Shown here: piece by piece, positions 25,935 to 33,891 of the stretch
Layout: every line of letters begins with the position of its first letter
Numbering within the stretch: the first letter of the stretch is position 1
Origin: Actinocorallia populi
GTDB taxonomy: Bacteria > Actinomycetota > Actinomycetes > Streptosporangiales > Streptosporangiaceae
DNA length: 64,000 bases
Direction: 5' to 3'
Assembly (NCBI RefSeq): GCF_002995495.1
Contig: NZ_PVZV01000001.1
Coordinates: 992,001-1,056,000, forward strand
Notes under the pieces: generated by a model
Database searches by the model: none
What the model saw: the letters and a program-made list of their open reading frames with translations, nothing else
What the model was told of the DNA's origin: nothing
Program-made: the position numbers and the translations under genes

Positions 25935-27224
25935 TCAGTGGGCGACGGGGCAGCCGCCGCTGCCGCCCTGGACGGGGGTGAAGCGGGCGGGCATGCTCTG
26001 GATCGCCGCGACGAACGCGGAGGGGTTGCGCTTGGGGAGGGCGTCGGGGTCGGAGACCTCGATGTCGGGGAGGCGGCGGAAGAGCTCCTCGAAGACGACC
26101 TTGATCTCCATCCGGGCCAGGTTGGCGCCCATGCAGTAGTGGGTGCCGATGCCGAAGCCGACGTGGGGGTTGGGGCTGCGGTCGATGCGGAACTCGTCCG
26201 GCTTGTCGAAGGCCTCCTCGTCGCGGTTGGCCGACTGGTACAGGAGCAGGACGCGGTCTCCGGGCTTGAGGTCGACGCCGCTGAGGGTGATGGGGGCGGT
26301 GACCGTCCGGAGGAAGTTGAGGACCGGGCTGGTCCAGCGGACGATCTCGTCCACGGCGCTGTCGATGAGCTCCGGGTTGGTGCGCAGGAGCTCCCGCTGC
26401 TCGGGGAAGAGGGTGAAGGCGCGCAGACCGCCCGCGATCGCGTTACGGGTCGTCTCGTTCCCGGCGACCATGAGGAGGACGCAGAACATCAGGAGCTCCT
26501 GGTCGGACAGCTCCTCCATGCCGGTCGTCTCGTTGAGCTGCGTCCGCAGCTCCTCGCTGTGGTCGAGCTTGCCCTCGTCGAACGCCGCGGTCAGCAGCGA
26601 CAGCAGGTCCGTGCCCGGCTCCGTCTGCTGCCTGCGCTGCTGGACGGCCTCGCTGACGACCGTCGTGTACTCCACGAAGGCCTCGGTGGCCCGCAGGAGC
26701 ACCGGGCTCTCGAAGTCGCTCTGGCCTTCTCCGGACATCATCGCGTCGGACCACTCGTAGAGCTTGTCGCACAGGTCGCGGTCGAGCCCGAGCAGCTCGG
26801 CGATGACGATGAGCGGCACGTGCCGGGCGAGGTCGGCGACGAAGTCGATCTCGCCGGAGGTCTCGACCTTGTCGATCACGTCGTTGGTCAGCTCGCGCAC
26901 GTGGTCGGTGAGCTGCCTGACCTGCCGGGGGGTGAACCCGCGGGAGAGCAGGCGGCGCTGGCGCGAGTGCTCGGGATCGTCCATGGCCACGATCGACAGG
27001 GGGACCATGTTGATCGGCCGTACGCCCTGCGCGGCGCTGAAGTGCTCGTTGTCCCGCGACGCCGTCACCACGTCGGCATGCCGCGAGAGCACGTAGAGGT
27101 CGTTGTCCTTGTCGTACCGGACGGGCTGCTCGCGCCTGAGCCAGGCGTAGAAGTCCCAAGGGTCGTCATACAGCGCCGGGTCTGTCACCGACTGAGTCTC
27201 ATACGAAGCCACGTCATGCACCAT
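25935..27224 (-). CDS. Cytochrome P450
   Basis: A 429-residue bacterial P450. The I-helix AGNETTR, the ExxR motif in DEIVRW and the haem-binding GIGTHYCMGANLAR (Cys364) are intact. The sequence is of the CYP124/125/142-like type by general look. The ATG at 27224 is chosen because longer in-frame starts run through the divergent operator. No ferredoxin or reductase gene is adjacent. A TetR gene diverges from it, and the shared operator overlaps the P450 start, indicating repression by that regulator. Confidence 0.92.
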   Translation of the reverse strand: MVHDVASYETQSVTDPALYDDPWDFYAWLRREQPVRYDKDNDLYVLSRHADVVTASRDNEHFSAAQGVRPINMVPLSIVAMDDPEHSRQRRLLSRGFTPRQVRQLTDHVRELTNDVIDKVETSGEIDFVADLARHVPLIVIAELLGLDRDLCDKLYEWSDAMMSGEGQSDFESPVLLRATEAFVEYTTVVSEAVQQRRQQTEPGTDLLSLLTAAFDEGKLDHSEELRTQLNETTGMEELSDQELLMFCVLLMVAGNETTRNAIAGGLRAFTLFPEQRELLRTNPELIDSAVDEIVRWTSPVLNFLRTVTAPITLSGVDLKPGDRVLLLYQSANRDEEAFDKPDEFRIDRSPNPHVGFGIGTHYCMGANLARMEIKVVFEELFRRLPDIEVSDPDALPKRNPSAFVAAIQSMPARFTPVQGGSGGCPVAH

Positions 27225-27247
27225 ACAAATTTTGGATGATGTATGAC
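27213..27247. promoter_or_regulatory. Imperfect palindrome between P450 and TetR genes
   Basis: GTCATGCACCATA and GATGATGTATGAC form an inverted repeat (10 of 13 positions) centred at 27230 in an AT-rich pocket. It covers the P450 start codon and lies 27 bp upstream of the TetR start. It is a probable operator for both genes. Confidence 0.55.
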
Positions 27248-27273
27248 AAGGGTGGAGATGCCACACTGGGCCC

Positions 27274-27882
27274 ATGGCCGGCAGAGGATGGAAAGGCAGT
27301 CCGCCGCACACCGAGGCGGAGGCGAGGCAGCGCATTCTGGAGGCGGCGAACCGCTGCCTGGAGCGCTACGGGCCCGTCAAGACGAGCCTGTCCGACGTGG
27401 CCGCGGAACTGGGCGTGACCCGGCAGACGGTCTACCGCCACTTCCCCAGCACCACCGACCTGCTGCTGGCGAGCGCGGAGTCGGCGGCCGAACCCTTCAT
27501 CGAGCGCCTCGCCGAGCACTGCTCCACCCGCGAGGACCCGGGCGAGATCGTGGTCGCGGCGATCGTCTACGTCCTGGAGCACCTGCCACAGGACCCCCGC
27601 CTGTCCCTCCTGCTGGCCCCGGAACGCGCCGACCTCCTGGCCGTCGGCATCACCTCCCCGACCGCGATCGGGTTCGGGCGGACCATGCTGCGCCGCTTCC
27701 CCGTCGACTGGGAGGCCTTGGGCTACGGCGACGAGGACCTGGCCGAGCTCGCCGAGCACCTGCTCCGCGTCATCCAGTCCCTGGTGACTGCCCCGGGCGT
27801 CCCGCCCCGCTCACCGGAGGAGCTCACCCGCTACCTCACCCGCTGGGTCGCCCCCGCGGTCCCGGTACCGGTGAACGGCTGA
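27274..27882 (+). CDS. TetR-family regulator divergent from the P450
   Basis: A 202-residue protein with a TetR helix-turn-helix at about residues 18-62 (RILEAANRCLERYG, then SLSDVAAELGVTRQTVYRHF). The C-terminal domain is helical and ligand-specific. It probably represses the P450 and itself through the shared dyad. It is followed 102 bp later by an LLM oxidoreductase. Confidence 0.9.
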   Translation: MAGRGWKGSPPHTEAEARQRILEAANRCLERYGPVKTSLSDVAAELGVTRQTVYRHFPSTTDLLLASAESAAEPFIERLAEHCSTREDPGEIVVAAIVYVLEHLPQDPRLSLLLAPERADLLAVGITSPTAIGFGRTMLRRFPVDWEALGYGDEDLAELAEHLLRVIQSLVTAPGVPPRSPEELTRYLTRWVAPAVPVPVNG

Positions 27883-27984
27883 GCGCGCACGCCTCACGCC
27901 GCGAAGCACGACGGTCCCGGTGGGATGGGAACGCCTGGGTAGGTTGTTGATCACGGCACAGACAGGTCCCAGGAAGGATGACCC

Positions 27985-28845
27985 ATGGAGCTTTCCGGCG
28001 TCGGCGTGTGGAGCCAGCAGCTGCGTTACGGAGACAAGGGCCAGGCCGCGGAGGCGGCCGCGGAGCTCGAGGAGCTGGGCTACAGCGCGTTGTGGATACC
28101 GGACGTCGGAGGCCCCGTCTTCGACGCGGTCGGCAACCTGCTGGGGGCGACCCGGCGGGCGGTCGTCGCGACCGGCATCCTCAACCTGTGGATGCACACC
28201 CCGGAGGAGGCCGCGGACGCCCACGCGTCGCTGACCGCCGAGCACGGCGACCGCTTCCTGATGGGCATCGGCGTGAGCCACGCCCCGCTGGTCGACCAGA
28301 AGGAGGCGGGCCGCTACCGCAAGCCGCTGGCGGCGATGACGGCCTTCCTCGACGGCCTCGACCGGGCGGAGCGCCCCGTTCCCGCCGGGAGCCGCGTCCT
28401 GGCCGCCCTCGGCCCCAAGATGCTCGCCCTCGCCGCCGAGCGCTCCGGGGGCGTCCACCCCTACCTCGTCACCCCCGACCACACCAGGACGGCCCGCGAG
28501 ACCCTCGGCGAGGGGCCGCTCGTCCTCCCCGAGCAGACGGTGGTCCTGTGCTCGACCCGGGAGGAGGCGCGGGAGGTCGGCGTCGGCTGGCTGCGCAACT
28601 ACCTGGCCCTGCCCAACTACGCCAACAACCTGCTCCGCCTCGGCTTCTCCGCCGAGGACCTGGAGTCGGTGAGCGACCCCCTCTTCGACGCCCTGATCGC
28701 CTGGGGCGACGAGGAGGCGATCCGGCGCAGGGTGGACGAGCACCGGGCGGCCGGCGCCGACCACGTCTGCCTCCAGGTCCTCACCGCGGACTCCAACGCC
28801 TTCCCGCGGGAGGAATGGCGCCGCATCGCCGCCGCGCTTCCGTAG
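27985..28845 (+). CDS. LLM-class (F420-dependent-type) oxidoreductase
   Basis: A 286-residue luciferase-like TIM-barrel protein. Typical segments are GVGVWSQQLRYGD at the N-terminus, ELEELGYSALWIPDVGG, the non-prolyl-cis region FLMGIGVSHAPLVD, and a C-terminal LQVLTADSNAFP. The length fits the TIGR03620-like F420 subgroup. The cofactor could be F420 or FMN and the substrate is unknown. A lone gene, convergent with the transpeptidase. Confidence 0.85.
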   Translation: MELSGVGVWSQQLRYGDKGQAAEAAAELEELGYSALWIPDVGGPVFDAVGNLLGATRRAVVATGILNLWMHTPEEAADAHASLTAEHGDRFLMGIGVSHAPLVDQKEAGRYRKPLAAMTAFLDGLDRAERPVPAGSRVLAALGPKMLALAAERSGGVHPYLVTPDHTRTARETLGEGPLVLPEQTVVLCSTREEAREVGVGWLRNYLALPNYANNLLRLGFSAEDLESVSDPLFDALIAWGDEEAIRRRVDEHRAAGADHVCLQVLTADSNAFPREEWRRIAAALP

Positions 28846-28869
28846 CGGGCGGGGCCGCCGGTCCCCCTC

Positions 28870-30507
28870 CTACAGGGAGTTGAGGAACTTCGCGGCGATG
28901 GGGGCGGCGGCCTCGGCTCCGGCGCCGCCGTCCTCGACGATGACGGAGAAGGCCATGTCGCCCTTGTAGCCGATGAACCAGGAGTGGGCGGGCGGCTCCT
29001 CGCCGGAGCCGAACTCGGCGGTGCCGGTCTTGCCCGCGGTCCCGGCGGGGAAGTCGACGGCGTGGGCGGTGCCCTCGGAGACGACGGCGGGCATCAGGAC
29101 GCGCAGCGCCTTGCGGACGGCGGGGTCGAGCGGGTGGTCGGGCTCGGGCTTCTTTCCGCCCGCGTCGAGCGCCTGGCCCGCCAGCCCCCGGGAGACCAGC
29201 CTGGGAGAGCGCCAGGTGCCGTCGGCGGCGGCCGCGGCGACCGAGGCCATGTTGAGCGGGCTGGTGAGCACCTCGCCCTGGCCGAACGCGGCGGAGGCCA
29301 GCGCGGTGTCGTCCTTGACGGCGGGGAACGCCGCCCGCACCGCCGGGAGGCCCGCGATGATCGGCACGTTGAAGCCGAACTGGGAGGTGACCGCCGCCAG
29401 CTTCTTCTCGCCCAGCCTGTCGACGGCAAGATCGGCGAACGTGGTGTTGCAGGAGTGGGCGAACGCCTCCCGGAACGGGATGCTGCCGAACTTCTCGTAC
29501 CCGGCGTTCTTGAAGGTGCGGCCGTTGATCGTCGTCGTGGCGGGGCAGTCCACCTTGCTGGCGACGCCGAGCCCGCCCGCGACCAGCGCCGCCGCCGTCA
29601 CGACCTTGAAGGTGGAGCCGGGCGGGTACTGGCCCATGAGCGCGCGGTTGTAGCCGCCGGGCTTGTTGACGACGGCGAGGATCTCGCCGGTCGAGGGCCG
29701 GACGACGACCATCGAGGCGTTCTTCTTCGCGGTCGAGAGCGCCGTTCCGGCGGCCTGCTGGACGCGCGGTTCGATGGTGGTCTTCAGCGGCTCGCCCTCC
29801 CGGCCGCCGAAACGCTGGAGCGTCTTGACCGGCTCGTCCTTCGCGTCGACGATCCGCACGACCGTGGCGGGCGTGCCGGCCAGCCGCTTCTCGTACTGGC
29901 GGTTGAGCCCGTCGAGGCCGACCGGGTCGTCCTTGCGGTAGGGGGCGCCGAACTCGGCGGCGGCCTTGTCGGTGGCGGGGCCGACCGGCCCGAGCAGCTG
30001 CTGCACCGATCCGGAGGAGCTGCCGCGCAGGTCGGAGCCGTTGGCGGCGGTGATCGCCGCGCGGTCGGGGAAGGCGCGGGCGGAGCTGAGCCGCTGGCCG
30101 TCCCGCAGGTCGGGGTGGAGCACGGACGGGGTCCAGCGGACCCGCCACCCGGCGTCGTTCTTGACGAACGAGAACATGCCGTCGTACTTCCACTTCTGAC
30201 CCTGCCCGAGGGTGAGCTCGGCCCGGTAGAGGGCCTTGGCGTCCTCGCCCTCGCCGACGCCGGCCAGGCTGAGGCGCTGGTCGACGACGCCCAGGTCGGT
30301 CCACGTGCGGGTGAGCAGGGCCGGGAGGTCGGCGGGGCCGCCCGCGGTGAGCGCCGCCATCGCGGCGGCGTCGCGGCGCTGCCAGGCGTCGAGGAACCGC
30401 TCGGTGACCGGCTTGGGCCCCTCGTCCCTGTTCACCGCCCAGAAGACCCCGGCGCCCACGGCCAGGACCGTCGGTACGGCCACCGCTGCCACTACGGTTC
30501 GGCGCAT
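28870..30507 (-). CDS. MecA-N-domain penicillin-binding transpeptidase
   Basis: From the ATG at 30507 (preceded by AAGGAGAG) the product is 545 residues: one N-terminal membrane helix (about 4-24), an NTF2-like MecA_N domain (about 32-135), a PBP-dimer-type domain, and the transpeptidase domain. The active-site motifs are complete: S298-x-x-K301, S352-x-N354 and K493-T-G. It cross-links peptidoglycan outside the membrane. PBPs of this layout are often low-affinity for beta-lactams. The divergent LysR gene and the lactamase-like gene behind it support a cell-wall stress or beta-lactam response. Confidence 0.92.
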   Translation of the reverse strand: MRRTVVAAVAVPTVLAVGAGVFWAVNRDEGPKPVTERFLDAWQRRDAAAMAALTAGGPADLPALLTRTWTDLGVVDQRLSLAGVGEGEDAKALYRAELTLGQGQKWKYDGMFSFVKNDAGWRVRWTPSVLHPDLRDGQRLSSARAFPDRAAITAANGSDLRGSSSGSVQQLLGPVGPATDKAAAEFGAPYRKDDPVGLDGLNRQYEKRLAGTPATVVRIVDAKDEPVKTLQRFGGREGEPLKTTIEPRVQQAAGTALSTAKKNASMVVVRPSTGEILAVVNKPGGYNRALMGQYPPGSTFKVVTAAALVAGGLGVASKVDCPATTTINGRTFKNAGYEKFGSIPFREAFAHSCNTTFADLAVDRLGEKKLAAVTSQFGFNVPIIAGLPAVRAAFPAVKDDTALASAAFGQGEVLTSPLNMASVAAAAADGTWRSPRLVSRGLAGQALDAGGKKPEPDHPLDPAVRKALRVLMPAVVSEGTAHAVDFPAGTAGKTGTAEFGSGEEPPAHSWFIGYKGDMAFSVIVEDGGAGAEAAAPIAAKFLNSL

Positions 30508-30590
30508 CCGCGTCTCTCCTTCCCCCTGAGGAGCCACCAGAACAGCAGAAGATTCGCGATATGTCCAAGATGGGTATCACTCACGGATTG

Positions 30591-30606
30591 ATATCCGACT
30601 GGATAT
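30591..30606. promoter_or_regulatory. LysR-type operator in the PBP/LysR intergenic region
   Basis: ATATCC-GACT-GGATAT is a perfect 6-bp inverted repeat, 11 bp upstream of the LysR ATG, in an AT-rich pocket. A second GATA...TATC half-site pair lies just upstream (about 30558-30578). The TATACT at 30604-30609 could be a -10 box giving a nearly leaderless LysR mRNA. Confidence 0.55.
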
Positions 30607-30617
30607 ACTCCCTGGCC

Positions 30618-31556
30618 ATGAACCTGGTGGGGCATCTCGAGTGCTTCGTCGTGGTCGCCGAAGAACTGCACTTCGGCCGGGCCGCGGAGCGGCTCGGCAT
30701 GGCCCAGCCGCCGCTCAGCCAGCGTATCCAGCGGCTGGAGAAGGAGCTCGACACCCGCCTGTTCGACCGTTCCAGCCGCCGCGTCGCGCTCACCGCGTCC
30801 GGCCGGCTGCTGCTGGAGGAGGCCCGCGACCTCCTCGTGCGGGTCGACCGGATCCGCGCGGTCGCCGAACGGGCCGGAGAACGCGACGTGCTGCGCGTCG
30901 GCGTCCCCGAGGACCTCGACGGCGCCGTGATCGCCGCCCTCCTCGGCACGTTCCGCGACGTCCGGCCCGACCTGCCCCTGGACCTGCGTCCCGCCCCGAC
31001 CGAGGAGCACCTGCGCGCGCTGGCCGACGGCACGCTCGACGCCGGGGTGCTCCGCCACCCGTGCGACACCGCGGGCCTGTCCCTCGGCCCGATGCTCGGC
31101 CAGCCCCTGGGCGTCCTGCTGCCCGACGGCTCCCCGCCGGCCGCCGCGCCCGAGCTGCGCCTGGCCGACCTGGAGGGCCACGACCTCGTGGTGTCCCGCC
31201 GCGAGATGCCCCCCGCCGCGCTGGAGGACCTGCTGGCCTCCTGCGCCCGGCACGGGTTCGTCCCGGGCGCCGTCCACGAGTCCCCGCACCCCCAGTTCAC
31301 CCTGGGCCTCGTGCTCGCGGGCACCGCCGTGGCCCTCGTCCCGCGCGCGCCCGCCGCCCCCGGCACGGTGTGGCGGCCCCTGCTGGGCGACCCGCTCCTG
31401 CAGCGGACGTCCTGCGCCTGGCGTTCCGGAGCCCCGCCCGAGGGGCCCCTCGCCGACCTCATCGAGGTGACCACCCGAGTCCTGCGTACAGAGGCCGCCA
31501 TGACCCCCGTCCACCAGCGCGTCGTCCTCCGCCCGTCGTCGGGGTTCCTCGCATGA
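30618..31556 (+). CDS. LysR-family regulator, AmpR-like context
   Basis: The ATG at 30618 begins the canonical winged-helix domain (ECFVVVAEELHFGRAAERLG, then LSQRIQRLEKELDTRLF). The product is 312 residues with a co-inducer domain from about residue 88. It diverges from the transpeptidase and precedes a class A beta-lactamase-like gene, the arrangement expected of a regulator of beta-lactam or wall-damage response. Start sites further upstream would run through the operator. Confidence 0.9.
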   Translation: MNLVGHLECFVVVAEELHFGRAAERLGMAQPPLSQRIQRLEKELDTRLFDRSSRRVALTASGRLLLEEARDLLVRVDRIRAVAERAGERDVLRVGVPEDLDGAVIAALLGTFRDVRPDLPLDLRPAPTEEHLRALADGTLDAGVLRHPCDTAGLSLGPMLGQPLGVLLPDGSPPAAAPELRLADLEGHDLVVSRREMPPAALEDLLASCARHGFVPGAVHESPHPQFTLGLVLAGTAVALVPRAPAAPGTVWRPLLGDPLLQRTSCAWRSGAPPEGPLADLIEVTTRVLRTEAAMTPVHQRVVLRPSSGFLA

Positions 31557-31635
31557 GCCCTCGCCCTCCCCTCCGCGTCGCGGTAGCCTCGACCGTGCCC
31601 GCAGCCCGACCTCCGTCCCGCAGCGGGGGTGCGGC

Positions 31636-32517
31636 GTGACGGCGGTGATCGAGGGCGCGTTCCGCGAGGCCGGAGTCGTCGGCTGGCTGCACGCGGTCGA
31701 CCTGGACTCCGGCCGCGAGATCGGCGTGCGCCCCGACGAGAGCGTGGTGCTCGCCTCGGTCTTCAAGGTCCCGCTCCTGGTCGCGTTCTTCCGCCGCGCG
31801 GCGGCGGGCGAACTCGACCCGGTGGAGCAGGTGGCGCTTCCCCCCGGCGCCAGGGTGGCCGGCGGGACCGGGACGTCGGTGCTGCTCGACGAGATCCGCA
31901 TGTCGCTGCGCGACCTGGCCTGCATGATGATCACGGTCAGCGACAACACGGCGGCCGACACCGTCCTGGAACGCGTCGGCCTCGACCACGTCAACCGGAC
32001 CCTCACCGACCTGGGCCTGGTCCGGACCCGCGTGACGGGGAGCGCGGGCGACCTGCACGCCTCCCTGATGGCCGACGCCGGGGTCACCGACCCGGCGGAC
32101 CTGTGGACGCGGCTCACCGACCCCGGGGTGGCCGGACGCCTGTCCGCGCTCGACCCCGCCGTCTCCAGCCGCGGCACCCCCCGCGAACTGACCCGTCTCC
32201 TGGCCGCGATCTGGCGCGACGAGGCAGCCCCCGCCCCCGAGTGCGCCCAGATGCGCCGCATGCTGGGCCTCCAGATCTGGCCGCACCGCCTCGCCTCCGG
32301 CTTCCCCTACGACGACGTCCTCGTCAGCGGCAAGACCGGCACCCTGCTGACCCTGCGCAACGAGATAGGCGTGGTCGAGTACCCCGACGGCGGCCGCTAC
32401 GCCCTGGCCGTCTTCACCCGCGCCCGCAGCACCGCCGCCACCCATCCCCGCGCCGACGCCGCCATCGGCACCGCCGCCCGCCTCGCCGTCCAGGAACTCC
32501 GCGGCTGGGCGTCCTGA
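31636..32517 (+). CDS. Class A beta-lactamase-like serine hydrolase
   Basis: A 293-residue protein of the beta-lactamase2 fold. Motifs S41-V-F-K44, S102-D-N104 and K233-T-G are intact. The omega-loop ExxLN with Glu166 cannot be found in the expected region (residues 140-185), and there is no signal peptide. It is therefore unlikely to be an efficient secreted beta-lactamase and may be a cytoplasmic esterase or amidase of the same fold. It starts 80 bp after the LysR gene. Confidence 0.8.
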   Translation: MTAVIEGAFREAGVVGWLHAVDLDSGREIGVRPDESVVLASVFKVPLLVAFFRRAAAGELDPVEQVALPPGARVAGGTGTSVLLDEIRMSLRDLACMMITVSDNTAADTVLERVGLDHVNRTLTDLGLVRTRVTGSAGDLHASLMADAGVTDPADLWTRLTDPGVAGRLSALDPAVSSRGTPRELTRLLAAIWRDEAAPAPECAQMRRMLGLQIWPHRLASGFPYDDVLVSGKTGTLLTLRNEIGVVEYPDGGRYALAVFTRARSTAATHPRADAAIGTAARLAVQELRGWAS

Positions 32518-32658
32518 CCCGCCGTGCCCGCGCCGGCGGACGTTGAAGTTCTCGTGGCAGACGGGTGAACGATGCGTGCGAGGTCTTTTTCGGAACGATT
32601 CCCTGGTTCAAGATCGGTGACGGCAGGACTCGTTATCCACTCGAGATGAGAGGGAATA

Positions 32659-33042
32659 ATGAAGAAACTGGTCAAGGCCGCCGTGGTGGGAATCGGCGCC
32701 GCCGCGATGACTTTCACCCTCGCCCAGCCGGCGTCGGCCAATTCGTTCTCGGCCTCGGTCGGGGACGGCACCGTCAGCTACAACGACGGGACCGACAGCT
32801 TCTGCGCGCAGGCCTACAACACCGAGGGCGCCCGCTGGGTGCAGGTGACGCTGGTCCCGATCAGCCGGTCCGGCCCCAGCCCCTCCTGGCGGGACAACAA
32901 CAACTACTACGGCCACTCCGGCAGCACCTGCCGGAGCCTGGCCACGGCCTACGAGGACACCCACTACCGCGCCGACATCAAGTCCTACTGGGGTGAGCGG
33001 GGCACCGTGGTGACCCATTCCTCGCGCTACTTCTACAGCTGA
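32659..33042 (+). CDS. Small secreted protein of unknown function
   Basis: The 127-residue product has a clear Sec signal (KKLVKAAVVGIGAAAMTF, cleavage near ASA-N at residue 28). The mature part is about 100 residues, rich in Tyr, Ser, Asn and aromatic residues, with two Cys (near 49 and 92) that could form a disulfide. The ATG is preceded by AGAGGGAATA. I do not recognise the family. The 141-bp gap upstream is comparatively AT-rich and may hold its own promoter. Confidence 0.8.
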   Translation: MKKLVKAAVVGIGAAAMTFTLAQPASANSFSASVGDGTVSYNDGTDSFCAQAYNTEGARWVQVTLVPISRSGPSPSWRDNNNYYGHSGSTCRSLATAYEDTHYRADIKSYWGERGTVVTHSSRYFYS

Positions 33043-33063
33043 TCCCTTATCTCGTACGCGCCG

Positions 33064-33101
33064 TGTCCCCCGGGTCCGCCATAAAGGCCGCCGGGGGATA
33101 C
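33064..33101. terminator. Bidirectional terminator-like hairpin between convergent genes
   Basis: TCCCCCGG (33066-33073) and CCGGGGGA (33091-33098) form a perfect 8-bp stem, extendable by two further base pairs past one mismatch, with a 17-nt loop. It lies between the convergent ends of the secreted protein and the TetR gene. Confidence 0.5.
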
Positions 33102-33144
33102 GGCCGTTTCACGGTAAACTTTTCCCCGCCGCCGGACCTGCGAT

Positions 33145-33819
33145 TCAGGACGGATTTCCGTACGCCTCGGGCCGCCCTTTCGCGATGTACTGGCGGCATT
33201 CTCCGGTGAAGACGGCGGCGAGTTCGGCGTCGATGATCGACGCAGTGAGGGCGGTCGCGGGGATTTTGTTCACGCCCGAGGGATCGCGGTAGACCTGCAT
33301 CGCCAGACCCTCCGCGACGGCGGCGAGGCGGACGGCCGCGGGCCACGGGTCGAGGTCCGGCGCGACCTCCCCGCACTCCTTCCCGTTGTGGACCGCCTGG
33401 GCGAGGTCGTCGCGCAGCGCCCGCGCGGTCTCGGCGTCGACGTCGGCGAGCTCGGGGACGTCCAGGGCGCGTCCGGCGAACGCCCTGGCGACGCGGAACT
33501 CGGTGCGGCGCGTCTCGTCCAGGGGGACGAGTTCGGCCATCGCCTCGGCCAGGACCCGGGAGATGGGCTGGTGGTGCCGGATCCCGGCGCTTATCCGTTC
33601 TTCGATCCGGCCCCGGATGCGCGCGCTGGCGTACCTGAACGCGTGCAGGAGCATCGCGTCCTTGGTGCGGAAGTAGTGCTGCACCAGGCCGACCGAGATC
33701 CCCGCGGATCCGGCCGTGCGGGCGACGGTGACGGCGTCGAGCCCGCCTTCGGAGATGAGTTCGCAGACCGCCACGGCGATCTGCCGCCGGCGTTCCTCGT
33801 GATCGGCTGTCCTCGGCAC
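33145..33819 (-). CDS. TetR-family regulator, BetI-type C-terminal domain
   Basis: A 224-residue protein with an N-terminal helix-turn-helix (QIAVAVCELISEGG, then TVARTAGSAGISVGLVQHYF) and a helical C-terminus of the BetI-like type. It diverges from the serine hydrolase at 33892 with a perfect operator between them, so it likely represses that gene and itself. Confidence 0.9.
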   Translation of the reverse strand: MPRTADHEERRRQIAVAVCELISEGGLDAVTVARTAGSAGISVGLVQHYFRTKDAMLLHAFRYASARIRGRIEERISAGIRHHQPISRVLAEAMAELVPLDETRRTEFRVARAFAGRALDVPELADVDAETARALRDDLAQAVHNGKECGEVAPDLDPWPAAVRLAAVAEGLAMQVYRDPSGVNKIPATALTASIIDAELAAVFTGECRQYIAKGRPEAYGNPS

Positions 33820-33836
33820 TTGATGACCATACCGCG

Positions 33837-33854
33837 ATACGGTAAAAACCGTAT
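33837..33854. promoter_or_regulatory. Perfect operator between TetR and serine hydrolase genes
   Basis: ATACGGT-AAAA-ACCGTAT is a perfect 7-bp inverted repeat with a 4-bp spacer. A further TACCG half-site lies immediately to the left (about 33829-33834). It starts 18 bp upstream of the TetR start and ends 37 bp before the hydrolase TTG. Confidence 0.75.
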
Positions 33855-33891
33855 GAGCATATGGTTATTCGAGTCGCCACGAGGAGTCATC

